Origin: an uncultured Eubacteriales bacterium
GTDB lineage: Bacteria > Bacillota > Clostridia > Oscillospirales > Oscillospiraceae
Direction of reading: 5' to 3'
NCBI GenBank assembly: GCA_905205195.1
Contig: CAJLCS010000011.1
Coordinates: 1-38,593 of the forward strand
DNA: 38,593 nt
Below the pieces are notes generated by a model that made no database searches, was not told the origin of the DNA, and saw only the letters and a list, made by a program, of their open reading frames with translations. Below, one piece after another: positions 23,070 through 30,962 of this stretch. The translations under genes and the position numbers were made by a program. Each line of letters starts with the position of its first letter. Within the stretch, counting starts at the first letter, position 1.

Positions 23070-23857
23070 CGGTCCAGCCACGCCGCGGACTGCTCCAGCG
23101 CCGGAAGGGTTTTGACCTCCACCACCGCCGTGCAGCCGTGCGCCGCGGCAAAACGCAGGCAGGCCGCAAGATCCACCTCTCCGGTGCCGAAGGCCTGATG
23201 GTCCCGCCCGCCGGGCTGCACATCGTGCAGATGCAGGTGCCGGAGCCGGTCCGTATAACGGCGGTACAGCGGTTCGTCCACGCCCCCGGTGCAGCGGTTG
23301 TGCCCCACATCCAGCGTCAGGCCGAACAGCGGGCTTTCCAGCAGCAGCGCCAGCGCCTCCTGCTGAAAGGGTAGAAAGCCGTCGGTATTCTCCACGCAGA
23401 GCTTCACCGGAATGCCCTCCGCCGCCGCGGTGCAGCGGTCCCGGAAGGCGGCCATCCGGTCCAGATACGCCTGCCGGTAGGCTTCAAAGAAGTACCACTT
23501 TTTCTGGGGCGTTGTATACACCCCACCCCGGGGCAGGTGCATATTCAGCACCGGCATTCCCGTCTCCCCTGCCAGCGCAATCATGTCCAGCACCGTTTCG
23601 GCGGCGGCCTCGGCCACCCGACCGTTAAAATCGGCCACGTTCAGATTGTCGTCAAAATGGGCGGTAAAGAAAATGCCGCTCGAGGCTGCCAGCCGGTCCA
23701 GATGACTCCGGCGCAGCGTTTCCGGCTGAAACCCCGGAAAGTTCAGGTTCAGCTCCACGAACTGCATCCCCAGCGACCGGCAGATGGCCGCGCCGTCCGC
23801 CGGTGTCTTCATTTCCAGCAGCGTGGGAATTCCCAGCCGCAGCGCACATGATTCCAT
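23036..23857 (-). CDS. Sugar phosphate isomerase/epimerase-like TIM barrel (AP_endonuc_2)
   Basis: A 273-residue member of the xylose-isomerase-like TIM-barrel superfamily. Recognisable strands include FVELNLNFPGF, FTAHFDDNLNV, MPVLNMHLPRG, KLCVENTDGF (metal-binding Glu), LTLDVGHNRC (Asp and His) and LRHLHLHDVQPGGRDHQAFG (His pair). These are the usual metal and substrate residues, so it should be an active isomerase, epimerase or endonuclease IV relative; the substrate is unknown. GGGGTGGGA precedes ATG 23857, and a promoter lies at 23879-23907. The C-terminal tail (DRQSSRSSTSSI) is encoded antisense to the small acidic gene. Confidence 0.85.
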   Translation of the reverse strand: MESCALRLGIPTLLEMKTPADGAAICRSLGMQFVELNLNFPGFQPETLRRSHLDRLAASSGIFFTAHFDDNLNVADFNGRVAEAAAETVLDMIALAGETGMPVLNMHLPRGGVYTTPQKKWYFFEAYRQAYLDRMAAFRDRCTAAAEGIPVKLCVENTDGFLPFQQEALALLLESPLFGLTLDVGHNRCTGGVDEPLYRRYTDRLRHLHLHDVQPGGRDHQAFGTGEVDLAACLRFAAAHGCTAVVEVKTLPALEQSAAWLDRQSSRSSTSSI

Positions 23858-23878
23858 CGTCCCACCCCTTTTGCAGTT

Positions 23879-23907
23879 ATCATAGCACAAAAGTCTCATC
23901 CGTGCAA
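23879..23907 (-). promoter_or_regulatory. Promoter of the TIM-barrel isomerase gene
   Basis: Minus strand: -35 TTGCAC (23907-23902), 17-nt spacer, extended -10 TGCTATGAT with the hexamer at 23884-23879. It gives a leader of about 15 nt. Confidence 0.7.
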
Positions 23908-23937
23908 GATTTTGATTCCGGAAAGGAGTTTTTCACC

Positions 23938-24711
23938 GTGAATCTACGGAAATATTCCAAAACATGGATTTCCTCGGCCCATCAGGGCTTCGTGGAGCCG
24001 GGCATGGCGTCCAATACGCTGGCCGCCTTCGCCCTCGCCGCCCGGAAGGGCGCCGACATGATCGAAACCGACGCCCGCATGACCCGGGACGGTGTTCTGA
24101 TCGCCAATCACGACCCGGTGGTGCATAGCTTTGACGGTGCCGGGCACCCGGTTACCCCAACCATCGCAGAAACGGACTACGCGGACCTGGCCGTCCTGTG
24201 CCTGACCGCCGACGGCCGGGCAAAAAACCGGGTGCCGACGCTGGCATCGGTGCTGTCGCTGGCCTATTTCACCGGCATGGCCGTCAACATCGACCTGAAG
24301 GAGGGCATGGCCCACGCCGCGGACATCGCCCGGCTGGTCATGGCCCACGGCATGGGCGGTCGGACCGTTTACGCCACCAACGGCGCAGGAATGCCTGCCA
24401 TCCGGACCGTTCTGGCCATCGATCCGGCGGCCCGGTTCATCGATACCAAGCGGAACTTCACCCGGGACGCCCTGGCGGCGCTGCCGGACTATCCGGCCCG
24501 GTGCTTTGTCTATACCGGGGATTTTTCCGACGAAAACATCGCCGAAATCCGAGAAAGCGGCTGCAAGCTGGCCGCCATTTCCCTCCACACGGGCAACTCT
24601 CCCGCCGCCTTCCGCCACCATCCGGACATGGCGGAATATCCCCACACCAGCGATTTCGCCCAAATCGACCGGGAAATTCTCGACCGGTTTGCTTCATCAT
24701 TTCAGATTTAA
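23938..24711 (+). CDS. Glycerophosphodiester phosphodiesterase family protein
   Basis: A 257-residue cytosolic TIM-barrel phosphodiesterase. Family landmarks: AHQGFVEPGMASNTLAAF (H-x-G ... P-x-N-T pattern, with Gln where Arg is usual), MIETDARMTRDGVLIANHDP (metal-binding E-x-D and catalytic His), VNIDLKEG and FIDTKRNF. The GTG start has AAGGAG 9 nt upstream; no in-frame ATG is nearby. It sits 10 nt before the nitroreductase gene and is probably cotranscribed. The Arg-to-Gln change in the first motif hints at a substrate other than glycerophosphodiesters; uncertain. Confidence 0.85.
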   Translation: MNLRKYSKTWISSAHQGFVEPGMASNTLAAFALAARKGADMIETDARMTRDGVLIANHDPVVHSFDGAGHPVTPTIAETDYADLAVLCLTADGRAKNRVPTLASVLSLAYFTGMAVNIDLKEGMAHAADIARLVMAHGMGGRTVYATNGAGMPAIRTVLAIDPAARFIDTKRNFTRDALAALPDYPARCFVYTGDFSDENIAEIRESGCKLAAISLHTGNSPAAFRHHPDMAEYPHTSDFAQIDREILDRFASSFQI

Positions 24712-24721
24712 GGAGGATTCT

Positions 24722-25246
24722 ATGATGAAAAACACTGCTTACGAATCCCTGCTGACCCGCCGCAGCATCCGCCGCTACACGGATCAGGCCGTCACCAACG
24801 CCGAGCTGGACGCGGTGCTGACCGCCGGTCTGGACGCCCCCAGCGCCATGAACAGCCAGGGCACCTATCTGGTGGCCGTCCGCAATCCGGAAATCCGGAA
24901 TCAACTTTCCAAAATGAACGCCGCCGTCATGGGCGGTCAGGCAGACCCGTTTTACGGCGCACCCTGCGTCATTGTCGTGCTGGCGGACCCCAACTGCGGC
25001 CTTGCCGTGGAGGACGGCAGTCTGGTGCTGGGAAATCTGCTCAACGCCGCCCACGCCATTGGGCTGGGCAGCTGCTGGATTCACCGGGCCAGAGAAGAAT
25101 TTGAGACGACGGAGGGTAAGGCGCTGCTGCGCCGGTGGGGCCTGCCGGAAAATCTGGTCGGCATCGGCCACTGCATTCTGGGCCACGCCGCCGAGAATCC
25201 TGCCATCAAGCCCCGGAAAGCCGGAAGAATTGTCAAGGTGGACTGA
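24722..25246 (+). CDS. Nitroreductase-family flavoprotein
   Basis: A 174-residue FMN-dependent oxidoreductase of the nitroreductase superfamily, cytosolic. The FMN-binding RRSIRRYTD at 14-22, APSAMNSQ near 39-46, and the later LVLGNLLNAAHAIGLGSCWI are typical, as is the GIGHCILGHA segment. AAGGAGG lies 5 nt before ATG 24722 and 8 nt before the next in-frame ATG (24725), so either may be used. It follows the phosphodiesterase by 10 nt and is closed by a terminator at 25263. Confidence 0.93.
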   Translation: MMKNTAYESLLTRRSIRRYTDQAVTNAELDAVLTAGLDAPSAMNSQGTYLVAVRNPEIRNQLSKMNAAVMGGQADPFYGAPCVIVVLADPNCGLAVEDGSLVLGNLLNAAHAIGLGSCWIHRAREEFETTEGKALLRRWGLPENLVGIGHCILGHAAENPAIKPRKAGRIVKVD

Positions 25247-25262
25247 AAAGCATCACGCAAAA

Positions 25263-25297
25263 TGCGGGCATGGAAAATTCCATGCCCGCAAAATTTT
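25263..25297 (+). terminator. Terminator after the nitroreductase gene
   Basis: A 13-bp perfect inverted repeat (25263-25275 with 25278-25290) with a minimal loop, then AAATTTT. It lies 16 nt after the stop and may also stop leftward transcripts from the phosphorylase gene. Confidence 0.8.
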
Positions 25298-25307
25298 ATC
25301 CGTTACT

Positions 25308-26072
25308 CTATGATTCTTCCATCAGTTTCTTTGCCAGGACAATCGCCTGCTCGGCAAGATGTTCCCTCATATTTCTGGTCATGTGCCATTCCCATTTTGG
25401 TTCACCCGGCTTCATCGGATGAATATCGGAAACCATGAGCAACGCAACTGCTTTGATACCAAGATATTGTGCAACGCTGAAAACTGCTGACGTCTCCATA
25501 TCAACGCCAACCGCACCTTTTCCCCGCCACAACTGCTCTTTGCAAAATGTCTGACGGTAAACTGCGTCGGTTGAAACAATAGGATACCGACGAATCTGTA
25601 ATGCAGACATCGCTGCGTCCAGCATTTCCTCACACGGATAGGACGCTTCAATGGATGGATAGTAGTGCAGCGATGTGCCTTCCTCTACAAAAGCCTTTTC
25701 GGGAGCAATGATCTCACCAACGCTGACATTCTTATCATAAGCTCCGCACATTCCGACCGCAATCATCTTTTCCACCCCTAGCGCTGCCAGCGTTTCAACC
25801 GTATCAACCGCCTGCGGCGCACCGCGGCCACCGTCCAAGAAGCACAAATTCATGCTCTTCATCTCCCAAATTGGGCAGCGGTTGAGAAAGCGCGGCAACA
25901 GCTCCGGCATTTCCGTCGAATCATAATGGCTCGCCAAATATTCGATTCCCTTACTCATAAAGAACACAATCGCTGTTTTCGGCAAATACAGGCCGCATTC
26001 ATGGTGGGCACTGTTAATTTGTTCAGCCGCCGTAATAATCGCCTGTGAATCGTCATCGGGCAGACACCACAT
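25308..26072 (-). CDS. Nucleoside phosphorylase (PNP/UDP family 1)
   Basis: A 254-residue phosphorylase, likely for purine nucleosides or uridine. Core motifs are MIAVGMCGAYDKNVSVGEI, the nucleoside-binding GVDMETSAVFSVAQYLGI (M-E-x-x-A) and VALLMVSDIH (base-binding Asp). AAGGAGGAAAG upstream supports ATG 26072. Base composition by eye is close to 50% GC, clearly below the 60-65% of neighbours, with more A/T-ending codons. It lies 69 nt after the nitrilase-family gene. The combination suggests recent acquisition and a salvage role, which is inference. Confidence 0.9.
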   Translation of the reverse strand: MWCLPDDDSQAIITAAEQINSAHHECGLYLPKTAIVFFMSKGIEYLASHYDSTEMPELLPRFLNRCPIWEMKSMNLCFLDGGRGAPQAVDTVETLAALGVEKMIAVGMCGAYDKNVSVGEIIAPEKAFVEEGTSLHYYPSIEASYPCEEMLDAAMSALQIRRYPIVSTDAVYRQTFCKEQLWRGKGAVGVDMETSAVFSVAQYLGIKAVALLMVSDIHPMKPGEPKWEWHMTRNMREHLAEQAIVLAKKLMEES

Positions 26073-26141
26073 TATCCTTCTTTCCTCCTTCAATTTGGGT
26101 TTGTATGGTTCATTGCAACACGCAAACATCGGGGAGAAGAT

Positions 26142-26882
26142 TCATGGAACCTCCACAATCAAAATTCCTTCCTCCCCTGCCGACAGCTCTTTTTTGATTT
26201 GCCCATGGTCGAACAGCGCCGCGCCGCCTTTGGCCAATTGGCCCTCGTCGGACGGAAAAAGGCAGACGGAATTGACGTAAAGAACCGGCGCATTGAGTTT
26301 CCCCGCCTGTTCGGCATATTCCAGCTTGATGGTTTCGTTCCACTGGGCGTCGTGAAAGTCGGTATAGACCGGCCACCAGACGACGTCGGGCTTCAGCCCT
26401 TTCAGCGCGTCCATATTTTCCTCATACCAGAGGTCGCCGCACAGCCCGACGGCCACGCTTTTGCCGAGGAAGGAAAATGTATGAAAGCCGCTGCCTTCCC
26501 GGTATTGCTCCCCCGCATCGTGCTCCTTCCACCCCGGGGAGACCCGGCGGTATAAGTCAAGCACCCGGCCGCGGGAATCGAAGGTCATCTGGGCACTGAA
26601 AAAGGCGTCGCCGTCCTGTTCGAGAAAGCCGAAGGACACGGCAATGGCATACTCCCTTGCCATGCCGGCGATTTCCTGCATCACCGCATCCGTCCGGGAA
26701 ACCGCCACGTTTCTGTCGTGCTCTACGACAAAATTGACGCCGTAAAAGCCCTGTAGAAAGGCTTCTCCGAACAGCACCACGTCCGCCCTGCCTGCACATT
26801 TCCGGAGCGTCTCCGCCAAGACCGCCTTGTTATACCCGATGTCCTCGCTGCGGAACCCAACCGCTGCCAGTGCACATTTCAT
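26142..26882 (-). CDS. Carbon-nitrogen hydrolase (nitrilase superfamily)
   Basis: A 246-residue amidase-type protein. The catalytic Glu is Glu40 (VLFGEAF) and the nucleophile Cys148 (VGLCGDLWYEE). The third member, normally Lys in a Y-R-K motif, is Arg113 here (LYRRVSPGWKEHD); Lys119 is the nearest lysine. Activity therefore needs proof, although the flanking sequence is well kept. ATG 26882 has GGAGG 8 nt upstream. A candidate promoter (TTGACT at 26946-26941, 17 nt, GATACT) precedes it. It heads a likely two-gene unit with the nucleoside phosphorylase. Confidence 0.87.
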   Translation of the reverse strand: MKCALAAVGFRSEDIGYNKAVLAETLRKCAGRADVVLFGEAFLQGFYGVNFVVEHDRNVAVSRTDAVMQEIAGMAREYAIAVSFGFLEQDGDAFFSAQMTFDSRGRVLDLYRRVSPGWKEHDAGEQYREGSGFHTFSFLGKSVAVGLCGDLWYEENMDALKGLKPDVVWWPVYTDFHDAQWNETIKLEYAEQAGKLNAPVLYVNSVCLFPSDEGQLAKGGAALFDHGQIKKELSAGEEGILIVEVP

Positions 26883-26953
26883 CTTCCTCACCTCCACAGG
26901 TGCCGTTTTACGAATTCAGTATCCCATATTCCGGGCCGAAAGTCAAGCGCCGA

Positions 26954-27118
26954 TCAGCGCTTTCTCCATACGAAACGATCCACAATGCCGGTATAGCTCT
27001 GGATGATCCGCGCGACCTTCACGGACACATTTTCTGCGGTATAGTCCGGCACAGGGGCGCCGAATTCACCGTTTTGCTGCATGCCCAATGATATAATACC
27101 ATTAAATGATAGAAACAT
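26954..27118 (-). pseudogene. Probable 3' remnant of a gene
   Basis: A 54-codon frame whose last 40 residues look like real protein (GEFGAPVPDYTAENVSVKVA, then RIIQSYTGIVDRFVWRKR before TGA). The first 12 codons are AT-rich and unlike the rest, and no ribosome binding site precedes either ATG (27118 or 27082). I read it as the truncated C-terminus of a lost gene; the family is not recognised. Beyond it, to 27260, the gap holds a 10-bp inverted repeat (27123-27132 with 27138-27147) and a terminator. Confidence 0.4.
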
Positions 27119-27172
27119 GGCATTCGCAGAGTACTTAACTCTGCGAAACGCCCGCCACCACCGTCAGAACGC

Positions 27173-27209
27173 AAAACGCCCCGTTGTGGAAGGATTCCGC
27201 AACGGGGCG
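27173..27209 (-). terminator. Second terminator-like hairpin downstream of tRNA-Ser
   Basis: Stem 27209-27200 with 27186-27177 (10 bp, GC-rich), extended by an inner 4-bp stem after one mismatch, followed by TTTT in the leftward direction (A run 27173-27176). Confidence 0.65.
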
Positions 27210-27259
27210 AACTTATACCCATGCATCTGAAAGCAGAATTTCGGGCGGCCATCCGGCAA

Positions 27260-27296
27260 CAAAAAAATCCACCGTAATCCGAAAATTACGGTGGAT
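27260..27296 (-). terminator. Terminator of the tRNA-Ser gene
   Basis: A perfect 12-bp stem (27296-27285 with 27278-27267), 6-nt loop, then a seven-base T run in the leftward transcript (27267-27261). It begins 3 nt after the encoded CCA end. Confidence 0.93.
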
Positions 27297-27299
27297 CCA

Positions 27300-27391
27300 T
27301 GGCGGAGAAGGAGGGATTTGAACCCTCGATACCCTTTTGGGGTATACACGATTTCCAATCGTGCGCGCTCGGCCAGCTACGCGACTTCTCC
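27300..27391 (-). tRNA. tRNA-Ser (GGA), CCA end encoded
   Basis: A class II tRNA on the minus strand. The acceptor stem is GGAGAAG / CTTCTCC (27391-27385 with 27310-27304), discriminator G and encoded CCA (27302-27300). The anticodon stem CACGA/TCGTG encloses loop TTGGAAA, with anticodon GGA at 27356-27354. The long variable arm (TATACCCCAAAAGGGTATC) is as expected for serine, and the T arm is GAGGG-TTCAAAT-CCCTC. It decodes UCC and UCU. Confidence 0.97.
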
Positions 27392-27420
27392 ATGCGGTTG
27401 GCTTTACAGCCAGCTCAGAT

Positions 27421-27449
27421 ATCATACTACATGAGTGCCGTTTTGTCAA
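27421..27449 (-). promoter_or_regulatory. Promoter of tRNA-Ser
   Basis: Minus strand: perfect -35 TTGACA (27449-27444), 17-nt spacer, -10 TATGAT (27426-27421). Transcription should start near 27414, about 23 nt before the mature tRNA. Confidence 0.85.
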
Positions 27450-27485
27450 CCCCATATTTCGTGATTTTTTCTTCTCCGCCGAAAA

Positions 27486-28076
27486 TCATCTGCGCTTCTC
27501 GACAGCTGCCGCAATCCGGGCACCGGCGGGGCTGAACACCACGTTGATGGCCAGCTCCGGCAGGAAGTTGCACACCACCAGACCCGACAGCACATACGCC
27601 AACACGTTTCCGCCGCCGGCCCAGGCGCTGAGCACCTCCCGGAAGAACAGCGCCATGCAGGCAAGGAACACCCCCGTATTGACCACCGGGCAGACAATCG
27701 CCGCCAGCAGCATGGCCACATACCGGTTCTTCCCTGCCAAGGACCGATACGTCAGGCCGGACAGCCATCCGGCCAGCACGCCCTTGCCGACCACCACGAG
27801 GATGCACAGCACCGGGCTGGCCTGAAACACCATGGCGCCGCCGGGATCCGCGCCGGTGATACAGTTAATCATCACAATCACCCCGAAGGTCGCGCCGAGA
27901 ATCGCACCCGCCCCGGGTCCCATAACCGCCGCTCCGATAACGATCGGAATCAGCACTAGAGAAATGGACACCAGCCCGCCGATGGGCGGAATGGCGCTGC
28001 CGACAAACTGCAGAACCACCACAATGGCCATCAGCAGCGCAATGCCGACCATCTTTTTGATTTTTTCGTTTTTCAT
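27486..28076 (-). CDS. ECF transporter S component (substrate-binding)
   Basis: A 196-residue membrane protein with about six helices and an N-terminal basic start (MKNEKIKKMVGIALLMAIVV), typical of ECF vitamin-transport S components. Segments such as LVSISLVLIPIVIGAAVMGP, GAILGATFGVIVMIN and YVLSGLVVCNFLPELAINVV fit the general family (PF12822-like). The vitamin cannot be assigned, and no ATPase or T component is in the window, so it probably shares a distant module. AAGGAGG precedes the ATG. It lies 79 nt after ftsK. Confidence 0.85.
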   Translation of the reverse strand: MKNEKIKKMVGIALLMAIVVVLQFVGSAIPPIGGLVSISLVLIPIVIGAAVMGPGAGAILGATFGVIVMINCITGADPGGAMVFQASPVLCILVVVGKGVLAGWLSGLTYRSLAGKNRYVAMLLAAIVCPVVNTGVFLACMALFFREVLSAWAGGGNVLAYVLSGLVVCNFLPELAINVVFSPAGARIAAAVEKRR

Positions 28077-28155
28077 AAAAGTTCCTCCTTGCTGTCGCTC
28101 CGGCACTCCGGATGCGATGCAATGTAATATGATTCAAGCAGCGGCGGCCGAACCG

Positions 28156-30951
28156 TTACTCAAAATCCTCCGTTTCCTCCTCCGGCTCCTCCAGATCCGA
28201 AAACTGCATCTGGCGGCCGGTTATCTGCCCGCCCTGACGGGCCTGCCAGGCTTCCTTGGTAATCAGGATTTCCCGGGGCTTGCTGCCCTTGAAGGGACCC
28301 ACAATCCCCTGCTCCTCCATCTCGTCCACAATCCGGGCCGCCCGGGCATAGCCCAGCTTCAGGCGGCGCTGCAGCATGGACACCGACGCCTGACCGGTTT
28401 CCAGAATCACGTCCACCGCCGCCGGGAGCATCTCGTCCCCCGCCAGCTCGTCGGCGTTTGCCTCCGGCTCCGGTGCGGCGCCGCCCTTCGTGTCGGACTG
28501 GGCCGCCTTCCGGTCGATTTCCTCCATGACCTGCTGGTCGTAGTCCACGTTATAATGGCTCTTGACGTAGTTGGCCACAGCCTCCACCTCGCCGTCGCTG
28601 ACAAAGCAGCCCTGCACCCGCTTGGGCTTGCCGCAGCCGATGGGGGCATAGAGCATATCACCCTTGCCCACCAGCTTTTCCGCGCCCTGGGTATCCAGAA
28701 TGATCCGGGATTCCATGGCGGAGGCCACGGCAAAGGCAATCCGGGAGGGAATATTGGCCTTCATCAGGCCGGTAATCACGTCCGCCGAGGGACGCTGGGT
28801 GGCGATAATCAGGTGAATTCCGGCCGCACGACCCATCTGGGCAATCCGGCAGATGGATTCCTCCACTTCCTTGGCGGCCACCAGCATCAGGTCCGCCAGC
28901 TCGTCGATAATGACCACCACCTGCGGCAGCTTGACGCCCTCCATTTCCTGGCTGTCGATGATGGCGTTGTAGGATTCCAGATCCCGCACGCCTGCATCGG
29001 ACATGGCCCGGTAGCGGCGCATCATTTCCGTCACGGCCCACTGCAAAGAACCGGCCGCCTTTTTCGGATCGGTCACCACCGGGATCAGCAGGTGGGGAAT
29101 GCCGTTATAGATCCCCAACTCCACCATTTTCGGGTCCACCATAATCAGCTTCACCTCGTCGGGGCTGGCCTTATACAGCAGTGAAATGATGATGGAGTTC
29201 ATGCACACCGATTTACCGGAGCCGGTGGTACCTGCGATGAGCATATGGGGCAGCTTGGCAATGTTGCCCACGATGCAGCTGCCGCCGATGTCCTTGCCCA
29301 CCGCAAAGGAGGACTTGGATTTCGCCGACGCAAACTCCCGGGAGTCGATGACCTCCCGCAGCGTGACGGTGGTCACCGTCCGGTTGGGCACCTCGATGCC
29401 CACCACGGAAATTTTACCGGTGACGGCGGCAATCCGGACGCCGGAGGCGCCAAGGCTCAGGGCAATGTCGTCGGCACAGGAGGTCAGCTTGTTGAGCCGG
29501 ACGCCCTTGTCCAGCTCCACCTCATAGCGGGTGACACTGGGGCCTCGGGTGACATTGATAATATGGGCATCAACATGGAAGCTCTCCAGCGTTTCGTTGA
29601 GGCGGCGGGAATTTTCCCGCATTTCCTCGGTGCCGTCGGCGCCGCCGGACTGGGGCGCCCGCAGCAGGTTGATAGGCGGGAAGCAATACACCGGCTTTTC
29701 CGCCGCTGCGGCCTCCGCGATTTCCTGGGCCACCATGGCGGCAGACTCCATGGCGTCCTGGGCGCTGACCTTCCGCACCGGCGTTTCCAGCTGCTGCAGC
29801 TTCACCGCAGGCTCCGCCTCGTTCTGCTTCCGGGTCGGTTCCGCCGACGGCTGCTCCGGCAGCGGCGGCTCCTGCTCCATCAGCGGCGGCATTTCCTCCG
29901 AAACGTCCCTGCCGCTGTCCGTAACCGGCTCCGGAATCACCGGTTCCTCCGGGAAGCGGTTCAGAACCTCCTGGGAAGCCGGTTCTTCCCGGGTATCCGG
30001 TGCCAGATCCGGGTCCAGCGACGGGCAGTCGTCCGCCACCGGCTCGGCTGCCGCCGCCACCGGCGCTTCCACGTCGCCGTCAATCTGTTCCATCAGGTCT
30101 CTGGCCTGGGGATTGGCCGGGTGCTTTACTTTTTCGTCGGTTTTTCCGTCGGAAGACGGCTCGTCATCCAGCGGAATGTCGATGTTGGCCTTTTCCGCCG
30201 CCCTGGCCCGCTTCTTTTCCTCGTATTCGATCCGCTTGGTCGCCAGATGGTTCACCACCACCGCCGCAGGCTCCTGCGGCTCCTTCTTGGCGGGCTTTTC
30301 CTCCTCCCAGGCCGGGCGGGGCCGATTGCGGACGGCCCGGACAATGCTGGGAATCGTCAGTTGCACCGACGCCAGCAGGGTCAGCACCGCCGCGGCAATG
30401 AGCAGGATGTACGAAAGGACCCTCCCGCAGAGGAAGCGGATGCCCATGGTCAGGCCGCCGCAGAGCACGCCGCCGGTGGTCCCGGCGATGCCGCCGGTAT
30501 AGAGCGCCCGGATCAGCTTGGTGCCGCTGACCGTCAGCGCCGCCTGATCCATCAGCGTCAGGTGGGACAGGCAGCCGCACAGCAGGATAAAGGAAATCAG
30601 GCACACCGTCCGCATGACAATGGGCTTTTTCCCGCTGAAGGCGTGAATGATAAGCAGGTAAAGCAGCGCCGGAATGGAAACGCTGAAGGCGGCGTTGCCC
30701 ACCAGCCCCAGAACGGCGCTACGGTACAGCGTAATCAGCTTGCCCTCCGGCCATAGAAGCGCAATGAGCGACAGCAGAAACAGCAGCGCAATGACCAGCG
30801 AGGAAATCACCCGGACCGGAACGGAGGAATGCTCCTGCTCCGGCGCCGGGACGTCGTCCTTTTTCGGCTTGGTCCGGGACGTCTCCGCCGGGCGCTTGGA
30901 TTTGGACGCCGCCTTCTGCGCGTGAGATGAAGTTTGCTTTTTAGCAGCCAT
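28156..30951 (-). CDS. ftsK: DNA translocase FtsK/SpoIIIE
   Basis: Septal motor that pumps chromosomal DNA in division or into the forespore. The 931 residues comprise a basic start, four transmembrane helices (about 45-205), a long Pro/Glu/Ala-rich linker (about 215-430), and the motor domain with Walker A (IAGTTGSGKSVCMN, near 575) and Walker B (KLIMVDPKMVELG). The C-terminal winged-helix gamma domain (DVILETGQASVSMLQRRLKL) reads KOPS/SRS sites. The acidic tail EEPEEETEDFE ends it. AAAGGAGG precedes the ATG. It follows the UppP-like gene by 11 nt; tepA nearby matches the tepA-spoIIIE neighbourhood of Bacillus. Confidence 0.97.
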   Translation of the reverse strand: MAAKKQTSSHAQKAASKSKRPAETSRTKPKKDDVPAPEQEHSSVPVRVISSLVIALLFLLSLIALLWPEGKLITLYRSAVLGLVGNAAFSVSIPALLYLLIIHAFSGKKPIVMRTVCLISFILLCGCLSHLTLMDQAALTVSGTKLIRALYTGGIAGTTGGVLCGGLTMGIRFLCGRVLSYILLIAAAVLTLLASVQLTIPSIVRAVRNRPRPAWEEEKPAKKEPQEPAAVVVNHLATKRIEYEEKKRARAAEKANIDIPLDDEPSSDGKTDEKVKHPANPQARDLMEQIDGDVEAPVAAAAEPVADDCPSLDPDLAPDTREEPASQEVLNRFPEEPVIPEPVTDSGRDVSEEMPPLMEQEPPLPEQPSAEPTRKQNEAEPAVKLQQLETPVRKVSAQDAMESAAMVAQEIAEAAAAEKPVYCFPPINLLRAPQSGGADGTEEMRENSRRLNETLESFHVDAHIINVTRGPSVTRYEVELDKGVRLNKLTSCADDIALSLGASGVRIAAVTGKISVVGIEVPNRTVTTVTLREVIDSREFASAKSKSSFAVGKDIGGSCIVGNIAKLPHMLIAGTTGSGKSVCMNSIIISLLYKASPDEVKLIMVDPKMVELGIYNGIPHLLIPVVTDPKKAAGSLQWAVTEMMRRYRAMSDAGVRDLESYNAIIDSQEMEGVKLPQVVVIIDELADLMLVAAKEVEESICRIAQMGRAAGIHLIIATQRPSADVITGLMKANIPSRIAFAVASAMESRIILDTQGAEKLVGKGDMLYAPIGCGKPKRVQGCFVSDGEVEAVANYVKSHYNVDYDQQVMEEIDRKAAQSDTKGGAAPEPEANADELAGDEMLPAAVDVILETGQASVSMLQRRLKLGYARAARIVDEMEEQGIVGPFKGSKPREILITKEAWQARQGGQITGRQMQFSDLEEPEEETEDFE

Positions 30952-30962
30952 GGTAACCTCCT

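Noticed and set aside
28077..28155. Riboswitch upstream of the ECF S component
   Set aside because: Only 79 nt separate it from ftsK and no known vitamin riboswitch core or terminator was seen.
29245..30756. 503-codon rightward frame across ftsK
   Set aside because: Arg/His-rich shadow of the ftsK gene; no recognisable domain.
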